64,000 nt of DNA from Ornithinibacillus bavariensis (GTDB lineage Bacteria > Bacillota > Bacilli > Bacillales > Amphibacillaceae). Shown piece by piece: positions 44,086-52,225 of the stretch. The position numbers and the translations under genes were made by a program. Position 1 is the stretch's first letter. Every line of letters starts with the position of its first letter. The notes under the pieces are model-generated. The model was given only the letters and a program-made list of their open reading frames with translations. It searched no databases and was not told where the DNA came from. The stretch is taken from assembly GCF_018333235.1 (NCBI RefSeq), contig NZ_BORP01000001.1:496001-560000 (forward strand), read 5' to 3'.

Positions 44086-44770
44086 AAACGGTACCCAAAA
44101 GCCAGGATTTCCACCCAAAAATCATTACAATCATGAGAAACGGTAACCAAAGCACATATTGCTTCCCAAAAATCAGCTCAGCCAAGAAAAACGGTAACCA
44201 AAGCACGTATTGCGTCCCAAAAACCTGCTCATCCATGAGAAACGGTAACCAAAGCACATATTGCGTCCCAAAAACCAGCTCATCCATGAGAAACGGTAAC
44301 CAAAGCACATATTGATTCCCAAAAATCAGCTCATCCATGAGAAATGGTAACCAAAGTACATATTGCTTCCCAAATATCAGCCCAGCCATAGAAATCGGTA
44401 ATCAAAGTGCATATAGCTTCCCCAAAACCAGTTCATCTATGAGAAATGATAACCAAAGCACATATTGCTTCCCAAATATCAGCTCAGCCAAGAAAAACGG
44501 TAACCAAAGCACATATTGCTTCCCGAAAATCAGTCCAGCCAAGAAAATCGGTAACCAAAGCACATATTGCGCCCCAAAAATCAGCTCATCCATAGAAAAC
44601 GGTAACCAAAGCACATATTGCGCCCCAAAAACCAGTTCATCCATGAGAAATGGTAACCAAAGTACATATTGCTTCCCAAAAATCAGCTCATCCATAAAAA
44701 ACGGTAATCAAAGTGCATATTGCTTCCCAAAAATCAACTCATCCATAGAAAAACGGTAATCAAAGCAAGT
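44086..44770. repeat. 51-bp tandem repeat array, about 13 units
   Basis: Twelve units follow each other at exactly 51-bp intervals from 44138 to 44749, each starting AAACGGTAACCAAAGCACAT and ending in TCATCCATGAG or a variant. A diverged 52-bp unit precedes them (44086-44137) and a broken unit follows (44751-44770). Because 51 is a multiple of 3, long frames appear on both strands with a 17-residue period, but TGC to TGA in the unit at 44292 and TGG to TGA in the unit at 44394 stop the plus and minus frames respectively, and many changes alter amino acids. There are no unique spacers, so it is not CRISPR. It is best seen as a non-coding minisatellite. Confidence 0.9.
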
Positions 44771-45028
44771 ATACCTGCGCTGGCACTAAGTTTTATATCA
44801 AGAGATAATCCATAGTAACTTATTGTGAAGAGATAATGAATGTAAATTAACCTTTGTTTCTGAAGCGATAAGGGAGCAAGTTTTCGCTGGTAAATTTACC
44901 GGAAAGTTGATTTTCGGTACAATATTAAAGGGTTTAAAAATTTCCCAGAGTGTTTTATTGTAGGAGAAATTAATATGAATGATGTGCATGTCTGTTTTAG
45001 ATGTAATTTATGCTATACTGCTCTTCTG

Positions 45029-45238
45029 TTATGGAAGAATTGTAAAATTATTCTCTATTAGTGTCATTACAATAGTATCCTCCGACAGTAATTTTTCATC
45101 ATACTCTATTTTGACCTCACCATCATTGGTATCTACTAATACCCTCTCAACCCCTGTAAGTTGATTTAGAATCTCTTCCATTCTATAAATATTTGGTTCC
45201 GTAGTTGCCTCGTTTACGAATAGTGTATATTCGCGCAT
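45029..45238 (-). CDS. HMA-like small protein without metal cysteines
   Basis: A 69-residue protein with the beta-alpha-beta-beta-alpha-beta layout of heavy-metal-associated (Atx1-like) domains: EYTLFVNEATTEPNIYRMEEIL, GVERVLVDTNDGEVKIEYDE, LLSEDTIVMTLIENNF. The loop after strand 1, where HMA proteins carry Cys-x-x-Cys, reads NEATTEPN and has no cysteine, so copper binding is unlikely. ATG has AAAGGA upstream. The spacer to its left (44771-45028) shows no gene. Confidence 0.6.
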   Translation of the reverse strand: MREYTLFVNEATTEPNIYRMEEILNQLTGVERVLVDTNDGEVKIEYDEKLLSEDTIVMTLIENNFTILP

Positions 45239-45414
45239 CGCAAAACATCCTTTTCGTTTTCTTTAGTTTTTGATGAGGTAAATTTTCTATACGTGAAATG
45301 GTTGTAACAGGTCAACCTTATTTTGACATATGTTTGTATGGTAGGGCGATAAATGTCCTTTTATAACATAACTCCAAACAAAATAAACAATGTTAACATC
45401 AAGGGGGATATGAA

Positions 45415-46047
45415 ATGTATTATCAGCAACCAAATTATTATTATGGGTACTATCCTTATCCAGTTTATCCAGTCCCAGCCTATCGAGTGCCAGAGCCAAT
45501 ACCTACAGACGAGATTCAACGAATCAGTGGTGAGGCGACGTGGACGATGGGGGGAGAGAGTACTCAATGTGGATTTTCTTGGTCAACAAATAATTATATG
45601 ACTGTTGCTGTCGGGAATAATTCACCTTATACATGTGGTCAAAGGATTCGGGTGCGAAATCCGGAAAACGGTAAAGCAATTAATGCTACTGTTGTCGATA
45701 CTGTACATGGCTTTCCAAATAATCGAATAAATTTACATCGAAGAGCATTTGAAGCGTTAGGTGCAAATCCAAATCAGGGAATTCTTCATATCGAAATTGA
45801 ACCGGTTCGAGATGAAGAAGAAGGAAGAAAGGGTGAATACCTACAGGAAATTGTTCAAACTGCTTTTTCACAAGCCAATGTAAGGGGATATGATTTTCTC
45901 GGAAAAACGGAAGACACATCTTCATTCGTAACTGAAAACTATAACTTCTTTGTCCAAACAAATGAAGGAGATTATAGTGTGAGAGGAACTGTGTCATTTC
46001 ATCCAGAATCCGACCAAATAGCCGCCCTAAAATTAGAAATAATTTAG
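45415..46047 (+). CDS. double-psi beta-barrel protein with DUF3889-like C-terminus
   Basis: A 210-residue protein in three parts: a Tyr/Pro-rich N-terminal tail of about 30 residues (YYQQPNYYYGYYPYPVYP), a double-psi beta-barrel of the RlpA/expansin type (residues 38-125; GEATWTMGGESTQCGFSW, GQRIRVRNPENGKAINATVVD, INLHRRAFEAL), and a C-terminal alpha/beta domain like DUF3889 (EIVQTAFSQANVRGYDFLG to the end). No signal peptide is present, and the tail resembles those of spore-surface proteins. A role on the spore or cell surface is inferred. ATG has AAGGGGG 9 bases upstream. Confidence 0.7.
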   Translation: MYYQQPNYYYGYYPYPVYPVPAYRVPEPIPTDEIQRISGEATWTMGGESTQCGFSWSTNNYMTVAVGNNSPYTCGQRIRVRNPENGKAINATVVDTVHGFPNNRINLHRRAFEALGANPNQGILHIEIEPVRDEEEGRKGEYLQEIVQTAFSQANVRGYDFLGKTEDTSSFVTENYNFFVQTNEGDYSVRGTVSFHPESDQIAALKLEII

Positions 46048-46157
46048 TAGTTATAGAGAATTTCTATAGACATAGGCATTTTACAGTGACATTACGATTG
46101 GAATAAAAATATACTATTTTATGAATCCAAATAGATTAAATAATAAGGATGACCTGA

Positions 46158-46511
46158 ATGATCAACGGTTGGTTTGATTTTATCTTATTAGTATTTGCTT
46201 CCTTTCGATTAACTAGGCTGATTGTTTATGATAAGATAACACGATTTATACGGCAGCCTTTTCATAAAGAAGTTGAAGAAGTGGACTCGAATGGTGATGT
46301 AATAACCTTTATTGAAATAAAGGGGAAGGGATTACGACATTGGATAGGTGAGCTATTGAGCTGCTATTGGTGTACAGGAATATGGTGTACAGCAATTTTA
46401 ATTGTCGTCTATTTACTTTGGCCAGTTGGTGGGGAAGTATTAATTGTTCTTTTAGCTGTTGCTGGTGCAGCTGGAATCTGTGAGGCAATTTTACAGCGAT
46501 TGATAGATTAA
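46158..46511 (+). CDS. DUF1360 (YjcA-like) membrane protein
   Basis: A 117-residue protein with the DUF1360 pattern: an N-terminal ILLVFASFRLTRLIVYDKI helix, a soluble loop, LLSCYWCTGIWCTAILIVVY with three cysteines, and a last helix GAAGICEAILQRL. B. subtilis YjcA, a sporulation protein, has the same features. Function unknown. A small Cys-Gly peptide gene follows 25 bases later on the same strand. Confidence 0.8.
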   Translation: MINGWFDFILLVFASFRLTRLIVYDKITRFIRQPFHKEVEEVDSNGDVITFIEIKGKGLRHWIGELLSCYWCTGIWCTAILIVVYLLWPVGGEVLIVLLAVAGAAGICEAILQRLID

Positions 46512-46536
46512 TCCGGATTTATAAAGGAGGTTGCAT

Positions 46537-46644
46537 ATGAACAAAGAAGTCAAGGAAACTAATCATACCTCCACATCAAAACCACAACAAAAGAGGTTGA
46601 AAAAATCTGGATGTGGATGTGGTCGAAGAATAAAAAAACAATAG
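46537..46644 (+). CDS. 35-residue basic peptide with CGCG motif
   Basis: A very short gene with a perfect AAAGGAGG 7 bases before ATG. The product is hydrophilic and Lys-rich and ends KKSGCGCGRRIKKQ. Two cysteines in Gly-Cys-Gly-Cys-Gly spacing could bind a metal or crosslink. It is followed immediately by a strong terminator and probably shares a transcript with the DUF1360 gene. The family is not recognised; spore-coat association is a guess from its neighbour. Confidence 0.55.
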   Translation: MNKEVKETNHTSTSKPQQKRLKKSGCGCGRRIKKQ

Positions 46645-46692
46645 AGAAAGGCAAAGGAACGAACATCTCGTTGTTCCTTTGCCTTTCTTTAT
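46645..46692. terminator. strong bidirectional terminator
   Basis: A perfect 15-bp stem, GAAAGGCAAAGGAAC with GTTCCTTTGCCTTTC, separates the convergent small peptide and flotillin genes. Confidence 0.92.
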
Positions 46693-48272
46693 TATTTCGT
46701 TATTTCTTCTTCTACTATTACTTTAGGTGTTTCATCCTGAACTGGTTTTGTTTCTTTAAGTTCAAAGGACAGACCGTCGCGATCAGCTACTTGTAATTTA
46801 TTATTACCAACTAATCCTTCTAAAAGCTCTTTGACATCAATTCCTGAGGAGGCTTTTAAGGTTTCCTGTAGAGATGCCATTAAGTCAGTAGCATAACTAG
46901 TGACTTTATTTGCACCTCCATCTTTTCCGTTACCGCCTGTATCCACAACTGTAATTTTATCGATATTTCCTAATGGACTAGCAATTTCTTTCGCATACTG
47001 TGGAAGCATACGGACAACCATATCTAGAACTGCTGCCTGACCATATTGTTCAAATGCTTCAGCAATTTTACGCTTAGCCTCAGCTTCCGCAAGACCCTTC
47101 AGACGAATGATTTCAGCTTCCGATTCACCCTGTGCACGTTGTGCTTCTGCTTTCGCCAAACCGTCGACACGAATCTTCTCAGCTTGAGCTTTTGCCTCAG
47201 ACTCAATTCGATATTGATTTGCATCAGCGGATGCTATTTGTTTTGTTTTATCAGCAATCGCAGCTTGCTCAACTGCATATCGGTCTGCATCGGCTTTCTT
47301 TTTAACCTCTGAGTCATATTGCTTTTCACGACGTAAGATTTCTTTTTCTTCTAGTTCGATTTGCTTTTGACGTTCAATAATCTTAATTTGCATCTCTTGT
47401 TCAGTTACTTCTTGTTTAGCACGTGCGGTTTCTAAATCATATGCTTGGTCTGCTCGAGCCTTAGCAATATCTTGCTCTCGTCTAAATTCAGCAGTTTTTA
47501 ATTGGTTTTCTTTTTCTGCTTCAGCAACCTCAGTAGCACGCTCTAGTTCAGCCTTCTTCGCTTCTTTATCAGCTTCTGCTTGTTTGATTCGAGTTTCTTT
47601 ATCAGCTTCTGCTGTAGCTATATCTGCGTCACGTCTAACTTGTGCGATACGCGGCTTTCCTAAAGAGTCGAGGTATCCGTTCTTATCACGAACATCCTTA
47701 ATTGTAAAGGAAACGATATTTAATCCCATTTTCGCTAAGTCCTGGGACGCGACACGTTGCACTTCTTGTGAGAACTTGTCTCGATTTTTATAGATCTCTT
47801 CAACTGTCATAGAACCGAGGATAGAACGAAGATGACCTTCAAGAACTTCCTTTGCCTCACTTTCACGGTCCTCTTTCGTTTTACCTAAGAATTGCTCTGC
47901 AGCAGTAGCTATTTCATTTACAGTTCCACCAATTTTAATGATAGCTGTACCATCAGCCATTACTGGTACACCTTGTTCTGTATATACTTCAGGAGTTGTA
48001 ACATCTAGTTTGCTAGATAGTAGACTTAAAGGTTCGGCTTGTTGGAATACTGGCAGAACGAAGGTACCGCCACCACGAATAATTTTGATCTTGTTACCTG
48101 ATTCGTCTGTATGTACTGTTTTACCATTACCTAAATAGCTTCCTGTCACAATTAATGCCTCATCCGGACCAGCAGTACGGTATTTCTTAACAAAGACTGC
48201 AATAAGTGCAATGACCAGAAAAACAGCGATTGCGATGAGGATGGTAAAGCCACTAATAATACCTAAATCCAT
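46692..48272 (-). CDS. floT: flotillin-like protein FloT (YuaG)
   Basis: A 526-residue membrane scaffold of functional membrane microdomains. One N-terminal hydrophobic segment (ILIAIAVFLVIALIAVFVKK) is followed by the SPFH/PHB domain (residues about 35-200) and a long Glu/Lys/Ala coiled coil with EA-type repeats (residues 205-400), then the C-terminal oligomerisation part with MVVRMLPQYAKEIASPLGN. Size and layout match B. subtilis FloT. It lies 46 bases after the NfeD-like gene, as in the yuaFG operon, and probably shares its sigma-W-type promoter. Confidence 0.94.
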   Translation of the reverse strand: MDLGIISGFTILIAIAVFLVIALIAVFVKKYRTAGPDEALIVTGSYLGNGKTVHTDESGNKIKIIRGGGTFVLPVFQQAEPLSLLSSKLDVTTPEVYTEQGVPVMADGTAIIKIGGTVNEIATAAEQFLGKTKEDRESEAKEVLEGHLRSILGSMTVEEIYKNRDKFSQEVQRVASQDLAKMGLNIVSFTIKDVRDKNGYLDSLGKPRIAQVRRDADIATAEADKETRIKQAEADKEAKKAELERATEVAEAEKENQLKTAEFRREQDIAKARADQAYDLETARAKQEVTEQEMQIKIIERQKQIELEEKEILRREKQYDSEVKKKADADRYAVEQAAIADKTKQIASADANQYRIESEAKAQAEKIRVDGLAKAEAQRAQGESEAEIIRLKGLAEAEAKRKIAEAFEQYGQAAVLDMVVRMLPQYAKEIASPLGNIDKITVVDTGGNGKDGGANKVTSYATDLMASLQETLKASSGIDVKELLEGLVGNNKLQVADRDGLSFELKETKPVQDETPKVIVEEEITK

Positions 48273-48318
48273 TCAAAATCCCCCTTGTAAAAAATTAAAT
48301 ACGACTTATATAACCGTA

Positions 48319-48870
48319 TTAGGATAAAGACATCTCGGAATCTAGATCATATGGAATGACATATAATACCCTATCCTTGATTTCTAGAACTAAAACCTCT
48401 GTACCTTCTGGAATTGGCTTGTTTTCATAACTCGTTGCAGGTCGTGTAACCATCCCGCTCTTTCCATCGATAACAACTTCACCAAATCCATCCATAGGTA
48501 CGGAAATAATTACCTTTCCAACTCTCCCTTTTAAAGATTCTTCGGTAAAGGCAATAGATTCCTCTGCTGATGATAGTGGAATTAATACGAAGAAATGGAG
48601 TAAAGCACTCATGATAAAAGCAAAAGCGAGAGAAATCAGGAGAATTGCTGTACTTGACATTGGTGTAACTAGCTCTAAAACATACCCAGAAGAGGATAAG
48701 AAAACAATGAAGGCTAATAGTAGAGTTGGATTAAAAAATGGAATACCTTCACTAATCCCATCCATTATATCCCCGAAGAAAAGATATAAAACAGTAAGGC
48801 ATCCAAAAATGATTAGTGAACCCAAGTAAATCGTCTGAATATCCACCCCAAATAATGTCATTTGCATCAT
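48319..48870 (-). CDS. yuaF: NfeD-like membrane protein (YuaF)
   Basis: A 183-residue protein with four hydrophobic segments (first YLGSLIIFGCLTVLYLFFG) and a C-terminal OB-fold NfeD domain (GRVGKVIISVPMDGFGEVVIDGK, VLVLEIKDRVLYVIPYD). Short NfeD proteins of this type are partners of flotillins and help raft stability and membrane-stress adaptation. The start could be any of three close ATG codons at 48870, 48867 or 48861. It is the first gene of the yuaF-floT unit. Confidence 0.9.
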   Translation of the reverse strand: MMQMTLFGVDIQTIYLGSLIIFGCLTVLYLFFGDIMDGISEGIPFFNPTLLLAFIVFLSSSGYVLELVTPMSSTAILLISLAFAFIMSALLHFFVLIPLSSAEESIAFTEESLKGRVGKVIISVPMDGFGEVVIDGKSGMVTRPATSYENKPIPEGTEVLVLEIKDRVLYVIPYDLDSEMSLS

Positions 48871-48905
48871 CCTATCTATTGATTCGAAATTCCGATTACC
48901 TACTA

Positions 48906-48932
48906 TACGATTCTATTGTATAGGAAGTTTCA
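48906..48932 (-). promoter_or_regulatory. sigma-W-type promoter of yuaF-floT
   Basis: Reading the minus strand, TGAAAC is followed after 17 bases by CGTA, an exact match to the sigma-W consensus, about 40 bases before the yuaF start. B. subtilis yuaFG is known to be controlled by sigma-W, which supports the call. Confidence 0.75.
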
Positions 48933-49013
48933 AAAAATATAAATAATTTTTTCAAAACTCTACTTTATAACTGTTTTCTACAAAACTTAATATAATGTTA
49001 TTGAAAAAAGAAT

Positions 49014-49043
49014 TTGACAAAAATGTGAACAAATGAATAATAT
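49014..49043 (+). promoter_or_regulatory. candidate sigma-A promoter
   Basis: TTGACA (49014-49019) and TAATAT (49038-49043) with an 18-base spacer lie 25 bases before the next small gene. Confidence 0.45.
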
Positions 49044-49067
49044 AGATGTAGAGGGGGATGGTTTACT

Positions 49068-49292
49068 ATGAATCCATCAAAGATTTTGAGGGCAGTAAGC
49101 TTTATTAGTGGTATTTTAATAACCATTGGTCTTTTATTATTTATTTATGGCTTGTTTGTTAATAATGTAAGCGCTCTAATCGGGATAGGAATTGGGATAA
49201 CAATGGGTGGAGTGTTTATTTTCATCATGGGAATCTTCTTGGTAGCGACAGAAGAAGTGGTGGAAAAGCATAAACAAAAGACTTTTTTATAA
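49068..49292 (+). CDS. two-span small membrane protein
   Basis: A 74-residue protein with two hydrophobic helices, ISGILITIGLLLFIYGLFV (residues 13-31) and IGIGIGITMGGVFIFIMGIFLV, and a short charged tail (EEVVEKHKQKTFL). ATG is preceded by GAGGGGG at 11-12 bases. The family is not recognised. It is monocistronic, with a candidate promoter upstream and a perfect terminator downstream. Confidence 0.68.
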   Translation: MNPSKILRAVSFISGILITIGLLLFIYGLFVNNVSALIGIGIGITMGGVFIFIMGIFLVATEEVVEKHKQKTFL

Positions 49293-49327
49293 AATAAGAG
49301 CTCTGTCTTATGACAGAGCTCTTATTT
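49293..49327. terminator. bidirectional terminator
   Basis: AATAAGAGCTCTGTC pairs perfectly with GACAGAGCTCTTATT around TTAT; it ends the small membrane protein gene and the qox operon, and overlaps the qoxD stop codon by two bases. Confidence 0.93.
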
Positions 49328-49610
49328 ACATATAACCCCATATTAAAGTTAGGAGTGTACCAAAAACAGTTACTAAAGCAATGGCAATACCATAATAGAT
49401 ACCCGTATAGATCGCATTTTTATCCTGTGACTCTCCAGCGTGCATAAAAAATACTAACTGTAATGCTGCTTGAATAAAAGCAGTTATAAGCAATATTGTC
49501 ATACCAACTTGAAATGACATATCTGTAAAATAAACGCTCAGTGCAATAGCCGTTAGAACAAGGGAGAAAATAAATCCCATTACCTGTTTTGCAGGAAATA
49601 GTTCTCTCAT
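49326..49610 (-). CDS. qoxD: quinol oxidase subunit IV
   Basis: A 94-residue membrane protein with three helices (VMGFIFSLVLTAIALSVYF, QVGMTILLITAFIQAALQLVFFMH, YGIAIALVTVFGTLLTLIW), the CyoD/COX4-like small subunit of aa3-type quinol oxidases. The LQLVFFMHAGES motif is typical. Last gene of qoxABCD, one base after qoxC. Confidence 0.9.
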   Translation of the reverse strand: MRELFPAKQVMGFIFSLVLTAIALSVYFTDMSFQVGMTILLITAFIQAALQLVFFMHAGESQDKNAIYTGIYYGIAIALVTVFGTLLTLIWGYM

Positions 49611-49611
49611 C

Positions 49612-50208
49612 CTACATCATTCCTTTCAAATAGATGAAGCTGAATATAAAGATCCAAACAACATCTAGAAAATGCCAGTACAGTGAGAAAATAAAGGACT
49701 TATTTGTAGTGCCTACTGTGAATCCTTGTTTTTTTATCTGAAGGAATATAAATAGTCCCCAGAATAAACCAAAGGTAACGTGTGCACCATGGGTACCTAA
49801 TGTCAACAATAACATTGCTGAAAATGCACTAGTTTGTAAGGTTAGTCCTTCGTGATAATAATTGATAAACTCATAGACCTCTACACCTAGAAAGGATAAT
49901 CCAAGAAGTAGGGTAATAGCTAAAAATGCTAAAGTTGCTTTTTTATTATTAATTCGCATTGCGTGTGTTGCTAGCCCAATGGTAAAGCTACTTGTTAACA
50001 ATATGATTGTTTCTAATAGCACTGGTGTAATTTCAAATACCTCAGAGCCAGATGGACCAGATCCAACACCATTGTTAAGTGTGAAATATGATGCGAATAG
50101 AGTTCCAAATAACATAATTTCAGCACCCAAGAATATCCAGAAGCCTAATATATTCATTTGGTTTTGCTGGGTACTATATTCAAGAGGCTGCGAATGATCA
50201 ATTTTCAT
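49612..50208 (-). CDS. qoxC: quinol oxidase subunit III
   Basis: A 198-residue five-helix subunit of the cytochrome aa3-type quinol oxidase. LGFWIFLGAEIMLFGTLFASYF, SFTIGLATHAMR, GTHGAHVTFGLFWG and WHFLDVVWIFIFSFIYL are the conserved COX3 stretches. I chose the ATG at 50208, which has GGAGG 8 bases upstream; an ATG at 50217 has no such site. It overlaps qoxB by 11 bases. Confidence 0.93.
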   Translation of the reverse strand: MKIDHSQPLEYSTQQNQMNILGFWIFLGAEIMLFGTLFASYFTLNNGVGSGPSGSEVFEITPVLLETIILLTSSFTIGLATHAMRINNKKATLAFLAITLLLGLSFLGVEVYEFINYYHEGLTLQTSAFSAMLLLTLGTHGAHVTFGLFWGLFIFLQIKKQGFTVGTTNKSFIFSLYWHFLDVVWIFIFSFIYLKGMM

Positions 50209-52153
50209 TAGAAGCACCTCCTAATTTCTTTTCGGTCTCTAGTATTTCTTCTCGAGAAATATAGTGTCCCGGGTCTTTTTCAAAAGATCGATATGCCAAG
50301 CAACCGATAATTCCTAAAGCTGCAATAATGACTCCAACCCATATGCTAAAGACGAATGAAAATCCAAAGATAAAGAAGAATCCTGCCAAAATAATTGGTA
50401 AACCGCTATTGTTAGGCATATGAATCTTTTTGATTTTTTCTGGGAATAGTACATGTCCATTTTTCTTTGCATCCCAGAAAGCCTCTGATGAATTAACCAC
50501 TGGGTCAACAGCAAAGTTATAATGTGGAACTGGGTTTGGAGTTGCCCACTCTAATGAACGCGCATTCCATGGATCTTGCCCAACATTTCTTGGCGAATGA
50601 CGGAAGCTGTAATACACATTGTACACAATTAGAATGAAGGCAATTGCCATTAATCCTGCTCCTATGAAGGAGACCATATTAAGTGGTCCAAAACCAGTTT
50701 CTGCTGAGTACGTGTACATACGACGTGCTTGACCGTCTAATCCTGTTATATACATTGGGAAGAAGGCTAAACAGAAACCAATACTTAAAAACCAAAATCC
50801 CCATTTTCCAATACGTTCATTTAGCATAAAACCAAACATCTTTGGCCACCAGTAGGTTAGGCCGGCAAGCATCGCAAATACAACACCTGGAATAATAACA
50901 TTATGGAAATGTGCTACAAGAAACATCGTATTATGATATTGATAATCGGCACTCGCAATTGCAAGCATTACACCTGTTACTCCACCGATGGTGAATAAAG
51001 GAATAAATCCAACAGAGTAGAGCATTGGTACGGTAAAGCGAATTTTTCCTTTCCACATGGTCAGTAACCAGTTAAATATTTTAATACCAGTTGGAACTGC
51101 GATAGCCATGGTTGTAATAGAGAAAATTCCATTTACAAGTGCACCATGTCCCATGGTAAAGAAGTGGTGTACCCATACTAGGAAGGACATAAATGATATA
51201 AGAACCATCGATGCAACCATAGATTTATAGCCATATAGATTTCTTCCAGAGAAGGTACTAATAACCTCACTATATACACCAAATGCAGGTAAAATTAATA
51301 TATATACCTCAGGATGTCCCCATACCCAGAAAAGGTTTGCCCAAAGCATATCCATTCCGCCATTGGTAGACGCGAAGAAATGTGTACCAAATTGACGGTC
51401 AAAGGTTCCCATTAATAGGGCGATTGTAAGCACTGGGAATGCAAACACAATAATAGCATTTGTAATAAGGGATGCCCATGTAAACATTGGCATTTTCATT
51501 AATTTCATTCCAGGTGCTCTCATCTTAATAATGGTAACAATGAAGTTAATTCCAGTCATCAAAGTACCAATACCTGATATTTGAAGTGCCCACATATAAT
51601 AATTAATCCCGACAGTTTCACTAAAGTCGGTTCCAGCTAGTGGGAAGTAATTAGTCCAGCCAGCATCAGGTGATCCGCCGATAACAAATGATATATTAAA
51701 GAGCATTGCCCCAGTAAAATATAACCAAAAACTAATCGCATTTAAACGAGGAAATGCTACATCACGTGCTCCAATTTGAAGTGGTACTACAAAGTTCATC
51801 ATACCAATGATAAAAGCCATCGCCATGAACATGATCATGACTACTCCATGTGTAGTAAATACCTCATTATAGTGCTGTGCATCTAAAAAGCTATTATCCG
51901 GTACAGCTGTCTGTAGACGCATCATGACAGCATCTACTCCACCTCGGAATAACATTAATAGTGCAGATATGATATACATAATTCCAATACGTTTATGATC
52001 AACTGTGGTTAGCCATTCTTTCCAAAGATAACCCCATTTTTTAAAATAGGTAAGTCCTATTACGATGGCAACAACCGTTAGACCAATCGCTACCATTGAT
52101 GCATAGATTAAAGGACTAGCATTTGGAATAGCAAACCGTTCAAAGAATTCCAT
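50198..52153 (-). CDS. qoxB: quinol oxidase subunit I
   Basis: A 651-residue heme-copper oxidase subunit with about 14 helices; it holds the low-spin heme and the heme/CuB oxygen-reducing centre. HGVVMIMFMAM carries a low-spin heme His, WGHPEVYILILPAFGVYSEV gives the CuB His and cross-linked Tyr, WVHHFFTMG the next two CuB His, and LVAHFHNVIIPG the two heme His. The proton-channel residues around the E/HPEVY loop are intact. Heme A for it would come from the CtaB product made at 12.2 kb and a CtaA encoded elsewhere. Confidence 0.96.
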   Translation of the reverse strand: MEFFERFAIPNASPLIYASMVAIGLTVVAIVIGLTYFKKWGYLWKEWLTTVDHKRIGIMYIISALLMLFRGGVDAVMMRLQTAVPDNSFLDAQHYNEVFTTHGVVMIMFMAMAFIIGMMNFVVPLQIGARDVAFPRLNAISFWLYFTGAMLFNISFVIGGSPDAGWTNYFPLAGTDFSETVGINYYMWALQISGIGTLMTGINFIVTIIKMRAPGMKLMKMPMFTWASLITNAIIVFAFPVLTIALLMGTFDRQFGTHFFASTNGGMDMLWANLFWVWGHPEVYILILPAFGVYSEVISTFSGRNLYGYKSMVASMVLISFMSFLVWVHHFFTMGHGALVNGIFSITTMAIAVPTGIKIFNWLLTMWKGKIRFTVPMLYSVGFIPLFTIGGVTGVMLAIASADYQYHNTMFLVAHFHNVIIPGVVFAMLAGLTYWWPKMFGFMLNERIGKWGFWFLSIGFCLAFFPMYITGLDGQARRMYTYSAETGFGPLNMVSFIGAGLMAIAFILIVYNVYYSFRHSPRNVGQDPWNARSLEWATPNPVPHYNFAVDPVVNSSEAFWDAKKNGHVLFPEKIKKIHMPNNSGLPIILAGFFFIFGFSFVFSIWVGVIIAALGIIGCLAYRSFEKDPGHYISREEILETEKKLGGASNEN

Positions 52154-52225
52154 CTTTTTTACTCCTCTCTAAGATAATTGATTCTTAGAATTATAGTTTC
52201 TTAATTGGAAAGCGAACGAATAGTC

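Noticed and set aside
43952-44759. Four long frames on both strands in the 51-bp repeat (17-residue repeat proteins)
   Set aside because: They exist because the period is a multiple of three. In-frame stops break both strands, none has a ribosome site, and changes between units are often nonsynonymous.
44086-44770. CRISPR array
   Set aside because: The whole 51-bp unit is repeated without unique spacers, and no cas genes are near.
47046-47312. Cys/Phe-rich plus-strand frame inside floT
   Set aside because: Antisense of the Glu/Lys/Ala coiled coil, which produces such frames automatically.
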